A stretch of 64,000 bases of DNA from Palsa-1392 sp036493915 (GTDB taxonomy: Bacteria; Verrucomicrobiota; Verrucomicrobiia; Chthoniobacterales; UBA10450): assembly GCA_036493915.1 (NCBI GenBank), contig DASXPA010000129.1:13198-77197 (forward strand), given 5' to 3'. Shown here piece by piece: positions 1 through 10,416 of the stretch. Every line of letters begins with the position of its first letter. Position 1 is the first letter of the stretch. The notes beneath the pieces are model-generated. The model was not told the DNA's origin and made no database searches. It worked only from the letters and a program-made list of their open reading frames with translations. The position numbers and the translations under genes were made by a program.

Positions 1-217
1 TCTTCTGCAGGGCGGCGAAGGCCTTCGCGCCTAACGGATCCTTGAGCGCGGGATCGTTGCCTTGCAATGCGCTCTGCTCCGGATGCTTCAGCAACTTCTC
101 CGGCGGCGGGAGCTTCTTCAACAGGCTGTCGATGGTCGGCTCCGGGGCGGCGCCGCGCGCCATCGTACCCGCCGCCAGCAGGGACCCGGCGAGAACGGAG
201 AGGAACATGAATTTCAT
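1..217 (-). CDS. Secreted protein, 3' part cut by window edge
   Basis: The minus strand is open from an ATG at 217 to the left edge, giving 72 codons with no stop. The N-terminus (MKFMFLSVLAGSLLAAG) is a plausible Sec signal peptide, ending near an alanine-rich stretch. The mature part starts TIDSLLKKLPPPEK and is rich in Lys, Pro and Leu. A second ATG at 207 is an alternative start. I recognise no domain. The gene is divergent from the TraB/GumN gene that starts at 312, so the roughly 95 bases between them probably hold both promoters. Confidence 0.5.
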   Translation of the reverse strand, partial: MKFMFLSVLAGSLLAAGTMARGAAPEPTIDSLLKKLPPPEKLLKHPEQSALQGNDPALKDPLGAKAFAALQK

Positions 218-311
218 GGGAGCGGCCTTATTCCTTTGGCGCGGGAATTTCCAGCCAAATTTCGCTGCGTCGCGCTTGTCTCCTCCGCCGACGCCTGCTA
301 GAGCGAAGCAA

Positions 312-1172
312 ATGTTTTCCACCAGATGGCTTCTTTGCCTAACGATCGCGCTCGCTCTCTGCACGCGCCTCGCCGCGAGGAGCGCCGGCGCTGCCGCCTG
401 CGTCTGGAAAGTGACCGGAGCGAACGGCGCCTCGCTTTACCTCGGCGGGTCGATGCACGGATTGCTCAGCACCGATTATCCCCTGCCGCCGGCTTACAAT
501 CGCGCCTTCGACGCTTCCTCCGCCCTCGTTATCGAGAACGACATCAACGTCTCGCTTAGTGCGGCCCGAAGGTTTTACAAGCACGGTTTCTATTCCGGGA
601 ACGACAATTTGAAGAACCATGTCGATCCGCGCACCTACGAATATTTGCGCCGGCTTTTCGCTCTCAATCAGGTGCCCGAGGCGCAGTGGTCGAAATGCAA
701 ACCGTGGATGTTGACGATGACGATCGTGTCGTCGGCCACGAACCAGCTCGGCGTCGAAGCCTATTTGATCCGGCGCGCGCGGGCCAACCGGAAACCGATC
801 CTCGGGCTCGAGTCGTTTCGAGAGCATGCTGAAATCATTTCCGACATGTCGGACAAAGAGGCGGAGCTGGCTTTGCTCTTCAATTTTGTTCCGCAAGACC
901 AGGGGTCCGAACGGCGCGCGCGGCTCGTGGCGGAATGGCGCAAGGGAGACGTCGAAGACATCGCGCGTGAGGAAACGCACGAACTAAGTGCTTTGCCGTT
1001 CTTCGACGAACGCCTGATCAATCAACGCAATCGAAAATGGATTCCAAAAATCGAGAGCTACCTCGCGCATCGGCACAACTACTTCGTCGTCGTGGGCGCT
1101 GCTCATCTCGGCGGCCCGAATGGTTTGCTCGCGTTGCTCCGCGCGCGCGGTGATCGGGTTGAACAGTTATAG
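312..1172 (+). CDS. TraB/GumN family protein
   Basis: The product is 286 residues from the ATG at 312. That start is preferred over an upstream in-frame ATG at 42 because it opens directly on a signal peptide (MFSTRWLLCLTIALALC). The mature protein begins CVWKVTGANGASLYLGGSMH, the usual opening of TraB/GumN proteins with its glycine-histidine motif. It also has PILGLES in the middle and FVVVGAAHLGG near the C-terminus, where the second conserved Gly-x-x-His element sits. Family members are proposed metal-dependent peptidases or of unknown function, usually exported. Its neighbours suggest no partner. One copy of the dispersed 9-mer lies in the signal-peptide codons at 337. Confidence 0.85.
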   Translation: MFSTRWLLCLTIALALCTRLAARSAGAAACVWKVTGANGASLYLGGSMHGLLSTDYPLPPAYNRAFDASSALVIENDINVSLSAARRFYKHGFYSGNDNLKNHVDPRTYEYLRRLFALNQVPEAQWSKCKPWMLTMTIVSSATNQLGVEAYLIRRARANRKPILGLESFREHAEIISDMSDKEAELALLFNFVPQDQGSERRARLVAEWRKGDVEDIAREETHELSALPFFDERLINQRNRKWIPKIESYLAHRHNYFVVVGAAHLGGPNGLLALLRARGDRVEQL

Positions 1173-1225
1173 AGAGGTTTTGCAATTCAGAACCCGACCG
1201 CAGTCGTGAGGTTGTAGTGTCCCCT

Positions 1226-1367
1226 GTCCTCAGCGGATGTCTCGATGCTCACGACGTAGCTCCGGTGCGCTGAGGACGAGGAACGCTGTCATCCTGAGCG
1301 AAGCGAAGGACCTCCCGAACGTTCCTAAACCTGACGTGAGGTTCTTCGCATCCGCTCAGGATGACAG
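1226..1367. repeat. Intergenic nested inverted repeat (TCATCCTGAGCG family)
   Basis: The 353 bases between the TraB/GumN and glutaredoxin genes hold two nested inverted repeats. The outer one pairs GTCCTCAGCG (1226-1235) with CGCTGAGGAC (1268-1277). The second pairs an arm at 1286-1314 (TCATCCTGAGCGAAGCGAAG core) with its inverse at 1337-1367, with about 22 bases between. Related elements are at 8077, 12817, 35530 and 51219. No gene is apparent here. The element looks like a REP-type or MITE-like repeat and could fold in RNA. Confidence 0.8.
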
Positions 1368-1525
1368 CTCGCCCGCAACGAAGATTATGGTCGCGCGCAC
1401 CAGAGAGTATCGCTGCCGGCACCGACACCGATGCACGCTCCGGCCTCTCCTCGGCCGTGCCGCATACCGCCGCGGCGCCCCGCAAAATCGGTGGCCGAAA
1501 ATTCCCCGGGTGCTAATTTAGGCGC

Positions 1526-1861
1526 ATGGAAAAGCCACAAATTACCGCCTATCTCAAAACCCATTGCGGCTGGAGCGGCGGCGTCCGCGCCGTTCTCGCG
1601 AAATACGATCTTCCCTTTACCGAAAAGGACATCATCCAGAATCCCGCCTTCCGTTGGGAGATGGAATCGAAGAGCGGCCAGCCCCTCTCGCCTTGTGTCG
1701 AGATCAACGGCGAGATGCTCGCCGATGTCAGCGGCGAAGAAGTCGAGCGCTACCTCACCGAGCACCAGCTGATTCAGCCTAACGAGGCTGACGCCGGGGT
1801 CCCGATCAATGCTCCCTGCGCCAACGAGCAGCATGGCGAGCCGGTGAAGATGAAATTTTAG
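1526..1861 (+). CDS. Glutaredoxin-like thiol-disulfide protein
   Basis: This 111-residue cytosolic protein fits a thioredoxin-fold glutaredoxin. It has a beta strand (QITAYLKTH), then the active-site sequence CGWS with a single N-terminal cysteine, a helix (GGVRAVLAKYDLPF), and a later SPCVEINGEMLADVSG stretch matching the conserved cis-Pro and glycine region. A CGWS site lacks the second cysteine of dithiol glutaredoxins, so a monothiol mechanism using glutathione is likely. The C-terminal tail (about residues 85-111) extends past the fold and contains one more cysteine. A terminator-like hairpin follows directly, so the gene probably ends its own transcript. Confidence 0.8.
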   Translation: MEKPQITAYLKTHCGWSGGVRAVLAKYDLPFTEKDIIQNPAFRWEMESKSGQPLSPCVEINGEMLADVSGEEVERYLTEHQLIQPNEADAGVPINAPCANEQHGEPVKMKF

Positions 1862-1887
1862 ATCTGATTTTTCTTCAGGTTATGCGA

Positions 1888-1918
1888 AGGCCTTCTCCTA
1901 TTCTGGAGAAGGTCTTTT
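1888..1918 (+). terminator. Rho-independent terminator after the glutaredoxin gene
   Basis: AGGCCTTCTCC (1888-1898) pairs with GGAGAAGGTCT (1905-1915) around a six-base loop, with one G-T wobble, followed by TTT. It sits 26 bases after the glutaredoxin stop codon. Confidence 0.8.
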
Positions 1919-2003
1919 GCTTTCCGCGCCGCGCGCTTTCTTCATTTCGGAGGTATGGTTTAGTTCCTGCGCGCGGCGTTCGTCGCCCCGCCTATTATTT
2001 TTG

Positions 2004-4190
2004 ATGAAACTTTTTGCGCGCACCAGCGCAGGAAAAAGAAAGCGCTCGCCAAGCAAGAAGAAGCGAGCGCACCTCTGGCGTTGGGTCCTCGCACTCGCGA
2101 TCATCCTGCCGACAATCGCGGTCGCTGTTCTCCTTGCGACCTACGCGATCTGGGCTCAGACCTTCGACCTGAAACGTCTCGGGACGATGCCGGAGCGCAA
2201 TACGGTCTTCGACGTCGACGGCAAAATCTACAGCCGCCTCGCCGGCGCTAACCGGCTCAAAGTCCCGTTGAGCCAGGTCTCACCGCTCTTCATCCAAGCG
2301 TTGCTCGCGCGGGAAGATTCACGCTTTTACGAACATGGCGGGATCGATTGGCACGGCGTGATGCGCGCGCTTGTCCGCGACATCGCAAGCGGCTCGGCTA
2401 AGGAAGGGGGGAGCAGCATTACCCAGCAGCTCGCGCGCAACAGCCTGCCGTTAGGCGGCCACACTCTCAGTCGCAAATTACTCGAAGCGATGGTCGCGCT
2501 CCGGATCGAGCGCAACCTGACAAAAAACGAGATTCTCGAGCTGTATATGAACCGGATCTACTTCGGCTCCGGCTGCTATGGAATCGAGACCGCGTCGCAG
2601 GCCTACTTCGGGAAAGACGCCTCGAAGCTCGATCTCTCCGAAGCAGCCGTCCTCGCCGGGCTCATCCGCAGCCCAAATCGCTTCTCGCCCTTGAAAAATC
2701 CCGAGGGCGCCATCGCGCAGCGCGATACCGTTCTTGATCGCATGCGCGAGCTGAAAAAAATCACCGCCGCGCAGGAAGCGGAGGCAAAACACGAGAGGCT
2801 CAATTCGCATCCCCACCGCGTGACCTTGATTCAGGAAAACTATGCGATGGACGCGGTGCAGCGCGATCTCAACCTCCTTCTCACCCAGGACCAGATCGAT
2901 AACGGCGGCCTTTTCATCTACACCACGCTCGACCCAGTAGTGCAAAAAGCCGCGAAGACTGCAATCGACAAACAACTTGCCAAGGTCGAGCGCGAGCCCG
3001 GTTTTCAACATCCGCTCAAGTCTCAATATCAGGCGCCCGCCGACGGCGAGGATAACTCAATGCCGTATCTCGAAGGCGCCCTCGTTGCGATTGACAACGA
3101 GAGTGGCGGCATCCGCGCGCTCGTCGGCGGGCGCGATTATGCGCAGAGCAAATTCAATCGCGCGCTTCCGCCGGCCAACCGCCAGATCGGTTCCAGCTTC
3201 AAGCCCTTCGTCTACACCCTCGCCTTTATGCACGGGCTCTTGCCGGGGGCCGCGATCAGCGACGGGCCGATTCGGCCTGGGGAAATTCAGGGTGCGGGAA
3301 ATTGGTCGCCGGGAAATTCCGACGGGCGCTACGGCGGAATCATGCCCGTCTCTTACGGCCTCATCCATTCGCGCAACACCATGAGCGTGCGCGTGGGCGA
3401 ATTCGCCGGCATCAGCGACACGCAGAAAGCCGCCGCCACTCTCGGTCTCGGCGACAATATTCCGGGCGGCCCCGCTATTTACATCGGCTCCTTCGAAACC
3501 GACCTGAAAGATCTCACCGCAGCCTACACCGTCTTCCCCAACGCCGGTGTGCGGAAACAGGCTTACATCATCGAGCGGATCGATGATCCCGATCACAAAC
3601 CGATCTATCGCGCCGCCCACGTCAGCCTGCCCGCGCTCGATCCCGGCGCCGCCTGGATGACAACCCAGCTGATGGAACAAGTCATGACTCGCGGCACCGC
3701 CGCCAGTTCGCGATCGTTAGGCTTTAAACTTCCCGCCGCCGGCAAAACCGGCACGACCAACGATTTCAAAGACGCCTGGTTTCTCGGCTTTACCAGCTCC
3801 ATGACCTGTGGTGTCTGGGTCGGTTTCGATCGACCGACCACGATCATCCCGCACGGCTACGGCTCCGCCCTCGCCCTCCCGATCTGGACCGAAGTCATGA
3901 ATAAAGCTTCGCAGCGATATCCGGTTGAACCGCTCCGCCCGACCGTCGCGCTCCAACACGTCACCGTCTGCTCGATCTCAAACGCGATCGCGACCAGCGG
4001 CTGCGTCGCGGCCGGCACAGCTTACGAAATCGACCTGCCACTCGCCGAAGTGCCGCACGGCTATTGCCAGGTGCACGGCGGCAGCCCGACTTTGCTTGGT
4101 CAACGGGTCGAGCAATTCGGCCGCAAAGTGCAGCAAGTGCCGCGCAGCATCATTCAATCCTTCAAACATTTCTTCGGTGGCGGACGATAA
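2004..4190 (+). CDS. Class A penicillin-binding protein (PBP1A-type)
   Basis: This bifunctional peptidoglycan glycosyltransferase/transpeptidase (728 residues) is anchored in the inner membrane and polymerises and cross-links murein. The ATG at 2004 is chosen because it leads into a basic N-terminus and one membrane helix (about residues 30-55). An upstream in-frame start at 1917 would add 29 unlikely residues. The GT51 domain shows REDSRFYEHGG, GGSSITQQLARN and RIERNLTKNEILELYMN. The transpeptidase domain has SSFK with catalytic Ser397, SRN in HSRNTMSVR, and KTGTT in AGKTGTTNDFKD. All catalytic motifs are intact. The last codons, for KHFFGGGR, recur with only synonymous changes 3.1 kb downstream at 7271. 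Confidence 0.95.
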   Translation: MKLFARTSAGKRKRSPSKKKRAHLWRWVLALAIILPTIAVAVLLATYAIWAQTFDLKRLGTMPERNTVFDVDGKIYSRLAGANRLKVPLSQVSPLFIQALLAREDSRFYEHGGIDWHGVMRALVRDIASGSAKEGGSSITQQLARNSLPLGGHTLSRKLLEAMVALRIERNLTKNEILELYMNRIYFGSGCYGIETASQAYFGKDASKLDLSEAAVLAGLIRSPNRFSPLKNPEGAIAQRDTVLDRMRELKKITAAQEAEAKHERLNSHPHRVTLIQENYAMDAVQRDLNLLLTQDQIDNGGLFIYTTLDPVVQKAAKTAIDKQLAKVEREPGFQHPLKSQYQAPADGEDNSMPYLEGALVAIDNESGGIRALVGGRDYAQSKFNRALPPANRQIGSSFKPFVYTLAFMHGLLPGAAISDGPIRPGEIQGAGNWSPGNSDGRYGGIMPVSYGLIHSRNTMSVRVGEFAGISDTQKAAATLGLGDNIPGGPAIYIGSFETDLKDLTAAYTVFPNAGVRKQAYIIERIDDPDHKPIYRAAHVSLPALDPGAAWMTTQLMEQVMTRGTAASSRSLGFKLPAAGKTGTTNDFKDAWFLGFTSSMTCGVWVGFDRPTTIIPHGYGSALALPIWTEVMNKASQRYPVEPLRPTVALQHVTVCSISNAIATSGCVAAGTAYEIDLPLAEVPHGYCQVHGGSPTLLGQRVEQFGRKVQQVPRSIIQSFKHFFGGGR

Positions 4191-4315
4191 ATGATCTCTA
4201 TACTTGCGATGTTTCCTAAGACTTACGTAAGATCTCCGGTATGTTTTTCTCCTGCGCACGCCATCTGGTTCCTCTCACTCATCGCGTAAACCCGACGGCT
4301 TTTCCCAAGAGAAGA

Positions 4316-7207
4316 ATGCCGAGGAGGGCAAGAAGAAGTCTTTTTTGTCATGTTCTACCGGTCCTTCTGGCGTTGCTGACGCAGAATAGTCTCCGGGATG
4401 CGAACGCTTGCACCCAGCATTTGGCTTGTGCCGATGTCGTCCCGAAGGGGTTGAGCGCTTCGGACTGGAGCAGCGTTCGCGCCGCCTATGAAAGACATCA
4501 ACGCGCAGTGACACCAATCAGGAGCGGATATCGGACACACAATCCGCGGCAAAGATGGACGACAGACTTTGATAACGGTGGATTCATCACCTATCCCGAT
4601 GCGGGAAACTGGAAGTGGGGGTTCGAACTAAGGAGTTACGGTTTCCCGGGGGAAAAGAGAAATGTCCACCACGATTCAAAAATAAGAGTTGAAGGCGATA
4701 AAGTCATTTATCAACACGATTCCGCCCTTTCTGAATGGCTGGTCAACGATGAGCGCGGTTTGGAAGAGGGCTTTATTTTGGAAACAGCGCCCGGGAATGG
4801 AGACGGCGGAAACGTAACTCTCGAGTTTGATCTTGCCTTTCGAGGTGATTTGCGGGCGCACCTTTCCTCAGCAGGCACGGCACTTTGCTTCCTCGATTCT
4901 GACCGGAGGGAAATACTTACCTACTCCGATTTGAAGGTCTGGGATGGTACGGGAAAGACTCTGCCAGCTCATTTCGTTCTCTTAGGTGATGGCGTGCGAT
5001 TGGTCATCGACGCGCGCGGCGCCCGTTATCCCATCACCGTGGATCCAATCGCCCAGCAAGCTTATCTGAAGGCTTCTAACACAGACGCCAACGATCATTT
5101 CGGAGAGTCCGTGGCGATCTCCGGCGACACCCTCGTCGTAGGAGCGCCCGAGGAATCGAGCGACGCGACAGGGATTAATGGCGACCAGATGAATAACAAG
5201 GCAGACCTCGCCGGTGCGGCCTACATCTTCGTGCGCAACGGCGGCATCTGGACTCAGCAAGCTTATCTAAAGGCCTCTAATACCGGCTCGGCTGATCGCT
5301 TTGGCAGTTTTGTTGCGATCTCTGGTGACACTGTCGTTGTGGGGGCGCCGTTGGAGGATAGCAAAGCGACCGGGGTTAACGGCGACCAAAACAATAACAG
5401 CGCTGGTGATGCCGGAGCGGCCTACGTATTTGTGCGCAGCGGCGGCACCTGGACTCAACAAGCTTATCTGAAAGCCTCCAACACGGAGAACCAAGACGAG
5501 TTCGGCATTTCAGTTTCGATCTCCGGCGAGACCGCGGTTGTCGGAGCATTTCAGGAAGACAGCAGCGCGACGGGAATCAACGGCGACCAAGCCGATAACA
5601 GCGCACCCCGAGCGGGTTCGGCCTACGTATTCCTGCGCTCGGGCGCGACTTGGACCCAACAAGCTTATCTAAAAGCTTCCAACACTGAAGCTGGCGACGG
5701 TTTCGGCGATGCAGTGGCAATCTCAGGCGACACCGTAGTCGTAACGGCCGTCTCAGAGGACAGCAATGCAACTGGTGTCAACGGAGACCAAAGTGATAAT
5801 AGCGCAAATGACGCCGGAGCAGCCTATGTTTTCGCGCGTAGCGGCGTTACCTGGGCTCAGCAAGCCTATCTAAAGGCTTCCAATACCGGTTTCGGCGATG
5901 CCTTTGGTCGTTCCGTGGCGCTTTCTGGAGACACCGCAGTCGTCGGGGCATTCTTTGAAGACAGCGACGCGACCGGTGTCGATGGCGACCAAGGCGACAA
6001 CAGCGCGGATAATTCCGGAGCGGCTTATGTTTTCGCGCGCAGCGGCGTTACTTGGACTCAGCAAGCTTATCTGAAAGCTTCCAATACTGATGCCGGCGAC
6101 GGTTTCGGTTTTTCGGTGGGTATTTCGGGCGAACTTGTCGTGGTCGGGGCGCCTGTGGAAAGCAGCAGCGCGACGGGAATCAACGGCGACCAGAATAATG
6201 GAGGCGCTTACGCTTCCGGAGCAGCCTACCTCTTCGTGCGCAGTGGTGCCACTTGGATGCAGCAAACATACCTAAAAGCTTCCAATACCGACTCGGACGA
6301 TCAGTTCGCCTTTTCTGCGGCGGTCTCGGGCAGCGTAGTGGCAGTAGGGGCTCTGATCGAAGACAGCAGCGCGACCGGAATCAACGGCGACCAAACCGAC
6401 AACAGCACAAGTGGTTCTGGAGCGGTGTACGTCTTCACTGGGTCGCCGACTACTTTGGGCAACATCTCCACGCGAGGGCGCGTCGAAACAGGCGATGATG
6501 TGCTCATCGGCGGCTTCATTATTGCGGGCGCAGCGCCAACGCAAGTCTTGCTTCGAGGGATTGGGCCTTCCCTTCCGCTCGAGGGGGCATTGGCTGATCC
6601 AATCCTCGAGTTGCACGATGGCGCTGGGACGCTCATTGCCCGCAACGACAACTGGGTCAACTCACCCAACAAACAAGCAATCATCGATACAAAAATCCCG
6701 CCCAGTGACGATCGAGAGTCGGCTATCTTGAGAACGCTGGATCCCGGTCCCTACACGGCAATCCTGCGCGGCGTCAACAACACGACCGGCATCGGCTTGA
6801 TCGAGGCTTACGACCTTGACCCTGCGGCTGGTTCCGAATTGGCCAATATCTCAACTCGCGGTTTGGTTCGGACTGGCGACAACGTCATGATCGGTGGCTT
6901 CATTCTGGTCGGCCCTTCTCCACAGGAGGTGCTGGTGCGAGCGATCGGTCCCTCGCTCCCGGTCTCGGGGAAGTTGGCTGATCCAACGCTCGAATTGTTC
7001 GATGGCAACGGCGTGCTCATCGCCTCGAACGACGATTGGCGCGATACGCAGGAGGCGGAGATCATGGCCACCACCATTCCACCAAAAAGAGACGCTGAAT
7101 CTGCCGTCCTCGAGACGTTGCCGCCTGCCGCCTACACCGCGATTGTGCGAGGAAAAAACGAAACCACCGGAGTGGCGCTAGTGGAAGTCTATCAGTTGGA
7201 TAACTAA
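4316..7207 (+). CDS. Secreted FG-GAP-type seven-bladed propeller protein
   Basis: The product is 963 residues from the ATG at 4316, which opens on RRARRSLFCHVLPVLLALL, a signal peptide. An in-frame ATG at 4241 is possible but puts 25 residues before it. Residues 50-245 are an N-terminal region I do not recognise. Seven consecutive 67-residue units follow, each reading roughly QQAYLKASNT, then DxFGxSVAISGDTVVVGAP, then ATGxNGDQ and AGAAYVFxRSG. This is an FG-GAP/integrin-alpha-like propeller. The C-terminus has two NISTR modules starting near nucleotides 6461 and 6845. It is probably extracellular or surface-bound. There are no dispersed 9-mers across 3.7 kb, base composition looks less GC-rich than its neighbours, and a duplicated flank suggests acquisition by insertion. 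Confidence 0.85.
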   Translation: MPRRARRSLFCHVLPVLLALLTQNSLRDANACTQHLACADVVPKGLSASDWSSVRAAYERHQRAVTPIRSGYRTHNPRQRWTTDFDNGGFITYPDAGNWKWGFELRSYGFPGEKRNVHHDSKIRVEGDKVIYQHDSALSEWLVNDERGLEEGFILETAPGNGDGGNVTLEFDLAFRGDLRAHLSSAGTALCFLDSDRREILTYSDLKVWDGTGKTLPAHFVLLGDGVRLVIDARGARYPITVDPIAQQAYLKASNTDANDHFGESVAISGDTLVVGAPEESSDATGINGDQMNNKADLAGAAYIFVRNGGIWTQQAYLKASNTGSADRFGSFVAISGDTVVVGAPLEDSKATGVNGDQNNNSAGDAGAAYVFVRSGGTWTQQAYLKASNTENQDEFGISVSISGETAVVGAFQEDSSATGINGDQADNSAPRAGSAYVFLRSGATWTQQAYLKASNTEAGDGFGDAVAISGDTVVVTAVSEDSNATGVNGDQSDNSANDAGAAYVFARSGVTWAQQAYLKASNTGFGDAFGRSVALSGDTAVVGAFFEDSDATGVDGDQGDNSADNSGAAYVFARSGVTWTQQAYLKASNTDAGDGFGFSVGISGELVVVGAPVESSSATGINGDQNNGGAYASGAAYLFVRSGATWMQQTYLKASNTDSDDQFAFSAAVSGSVVAVGALIEDSSATGINGDQTDNSTSGSGAVYVFTGSPTTLGNISTRGRVETGDDVLIGGFIIAGAAPTQVLLRGIGPSLPLEGALADPILELHDGAGTLIARNDNWVNSPNKQAIIDTKIPPSDDRESAILRTLDPGPYTAILRGVNNTTGIGLIEAYDLDPAAGSELANISTRGLVRTGDNVMIGGFILVGPSPQEVLVRAIGPSLPVSGKLADPTLELFDGNGVLIASNDDWRDTQEAEIMATTIPPKRDAESAVLETLPPAAYTAIVRGKNETTGVALVEVYQLDN
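5054..6460 (+). repeat. Seven in-frame tandem units of exactly 201 bp
   Basis: The codons for the QQxYLKASNT opening start at 5054, 5255, 5456, 5657, 5858, 6059 and 6260, a spacing of exactly 201 bases each time. Units have diverged in sequence but carry no indels, so the 67-residue blade length is strictly kept. Confidence 0.9.
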
Positions 7208-7269
7208 GACTGACCAACTGGCGCGTTTTGCGCCGCGGGCGCTTCATCCATTTCCGCTGTAGCGGACAG

Positions 7270-7297
7270 CAAACACTTCTTCGGTGGCGGACGGTGA
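7270..7297 (+). repeat. Second copy of the PBP 3' end (remnant)
   Basis: These 28 bases match 4163-4190, the last codons and stop of the PBP gene, with three differences. All three are synonymous: CAT/CAC, CGA/CGG and TAA/TGA, so both encode KHFFGGGR and stop. The perfect hairpin at 7305 follows this copy, not the one at 4163. The propeller gene lies exactly between the two copies. Confidence 0.85.
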
Positions 7298-7304
7298 GCG
7301 TGTT

Positions 7305-7332
7305 CCAGCCGGGGTTTTGATCCGGCTGGTTT
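7305..7332 (+). terminator. Terminator, probably originally of the PBP gene
   Basis: CCAGCCGG (7305-7312) and CCGGCTGG (7322-7329) form a perfect eight-base stem with a T-rich loop, followed by TTTAAA. It lies seven bases after the remnant PBP 3' end and now serves the propeller gene. Confidence 0.7.
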
Positions 7333-7400
7333 AAACCTTGGCCCTTGTCTTCACCAAAGCCGAGGTTACCGACCCCGGCTGCAACACGCGCCTAACGAGT

Positions 7401-7925
7401 CTAACTTCCGGAGCCGACGTATTCGGCCGAGTAAGTATCGAACTTCGCGGTCGATCCGACCGGCGGTGGACTCTTCACGTCGTAAACATTATTCCCCACC
7501 ACTTCCTGCGATTGCGTGTCCCAGATCATCACGCTCTTCTTCGCGCCGGCCGCGGTGTGTTGATCCTTCTCCGTATCGACCGCGATGTAACGCGTCTTGC
7601 GCGCTTTCATTTGGTGCTTCCGTTTCGCCGACATCTCAGCGTAAGCGCGTCGCGCACGTTCTTCAGCGATCCGGTGCTGCCGCTCGGTCGCTTCGTGCGT
7701 GGCGATGATGTAAGTGACTGCCGCGATGGCCGCTCCGGCCGCCACGCCGATCGCCGCTGATTCGCCGGCGCTCGCGCCGGCTGCGCTCGCGATTCCGCCC
7801 GCGGTGGCGCCGCCGGCTGCGCCAAAAACGCCGGCATTCTGCAATGGAGTCATGTCCGCACAGGCCGCCCCGAGCAACGAGACCGTCGCCACAAGAGCGG
7901 AAGACTTTGACAAGGGAATTTTCAT
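7401..7925 (-). CDS. Glycine-zipper lipoprotein
   Basis: The product is 174 residues from the ATG at 7925. The first 22 residues form a lipoprotein signal ending LLGAAC, so the cysteine should be lipidated by Lgt and cleaved by LspA. Residues about 30-70 are a Gly/Ala-rich membrane-inserting stretch (VFGAAGGATAGGIASAAG and on) typical of glycine-zipper proteins of the Gram-negative outer membrane. The rest is basic and helical (RQHRIAEERARRAYAEMSAKR), then a beta-rich tail. An upstream start at 7988 is less likely because it would bury the signal. The function of this family is poorly known; envelope stability is plausible. The gene converges with the propeller gene. Confidence 0.7.
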   Translation of the reverse strand: MKIPLSKSSALVATVSLLGAACADMTPLQNAGVFGAAGGATAGGIASAAGASAGESAAIGVAAGAAIAAVTYIIATHEATERQHRIAEERARRAYAEMSAKRKHQMKARKTRYIAVDTEKDQHTAAGAKKSVMIWDTQSQEVVGNNVYDVKSPPPVGSTAKFDTYSAEYVGSGS

Positions 7926-8076
7926 AGAGCGCGACTTTGAGGCTGTCTTCGCGGAGTTGACAAGACTTTTGTTGCTAAACCATTGCATGCCGGTTTGGCG
8001 TTCTCATCGTGAGTCGTGCTAGCGATCTCACGAGTGACTCCTGACTCTCTCGTGGTGGCAAGGCGTGGCATTACTT

Positions 8077-8107
8077 GTGAGGTTCTTCGCTGCGCTCAGA
8101 TGACAGG
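8077..8107. repeat. Half copy of the TCATCCTGAGCG repeat
   Basis: GTGAGGTTCTTCGCTGCGCT followed by CAGATGACAGG is one arm of the repeat family, in the 212-base gap between the start of the lipoprotein gene (7925) and the end of the kinase gene (8138). The rest of this gap shows only short GTGACTC-type echoes near 8010-8055. Confidence 0.7.
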
Positions 8108-8137
8108 AGGTCGCCGGCGCGAACGAAAAGTGCGGAG

Positions 8138-10303
<2,166 letters not shown>

Positions 10304-10416
10304 CGAAAGACCGCACTATATCGTCCGATCCGCGCGCCGCGCCATGGCGAATCAAGCCTCAATCAACGTAGTCTTGTCGCACGCGAACTGCTGCCAGATA
10401 ATCCGAACCATTCGTT

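Noticed and set aside
339..980. Long antisense reading frame opposite the TraB/GumN gene
   Set aside because: High-GC genes give long mirror frames. The sense frame has a signal peptide and family motifs; the antisense one has neither.
5054..6460. Regularly spaced repeats as a CRISPR array
   Set aside because: The repeats are in-frame coding units of 201 bp with diverged sequence, and no cas genes are present.
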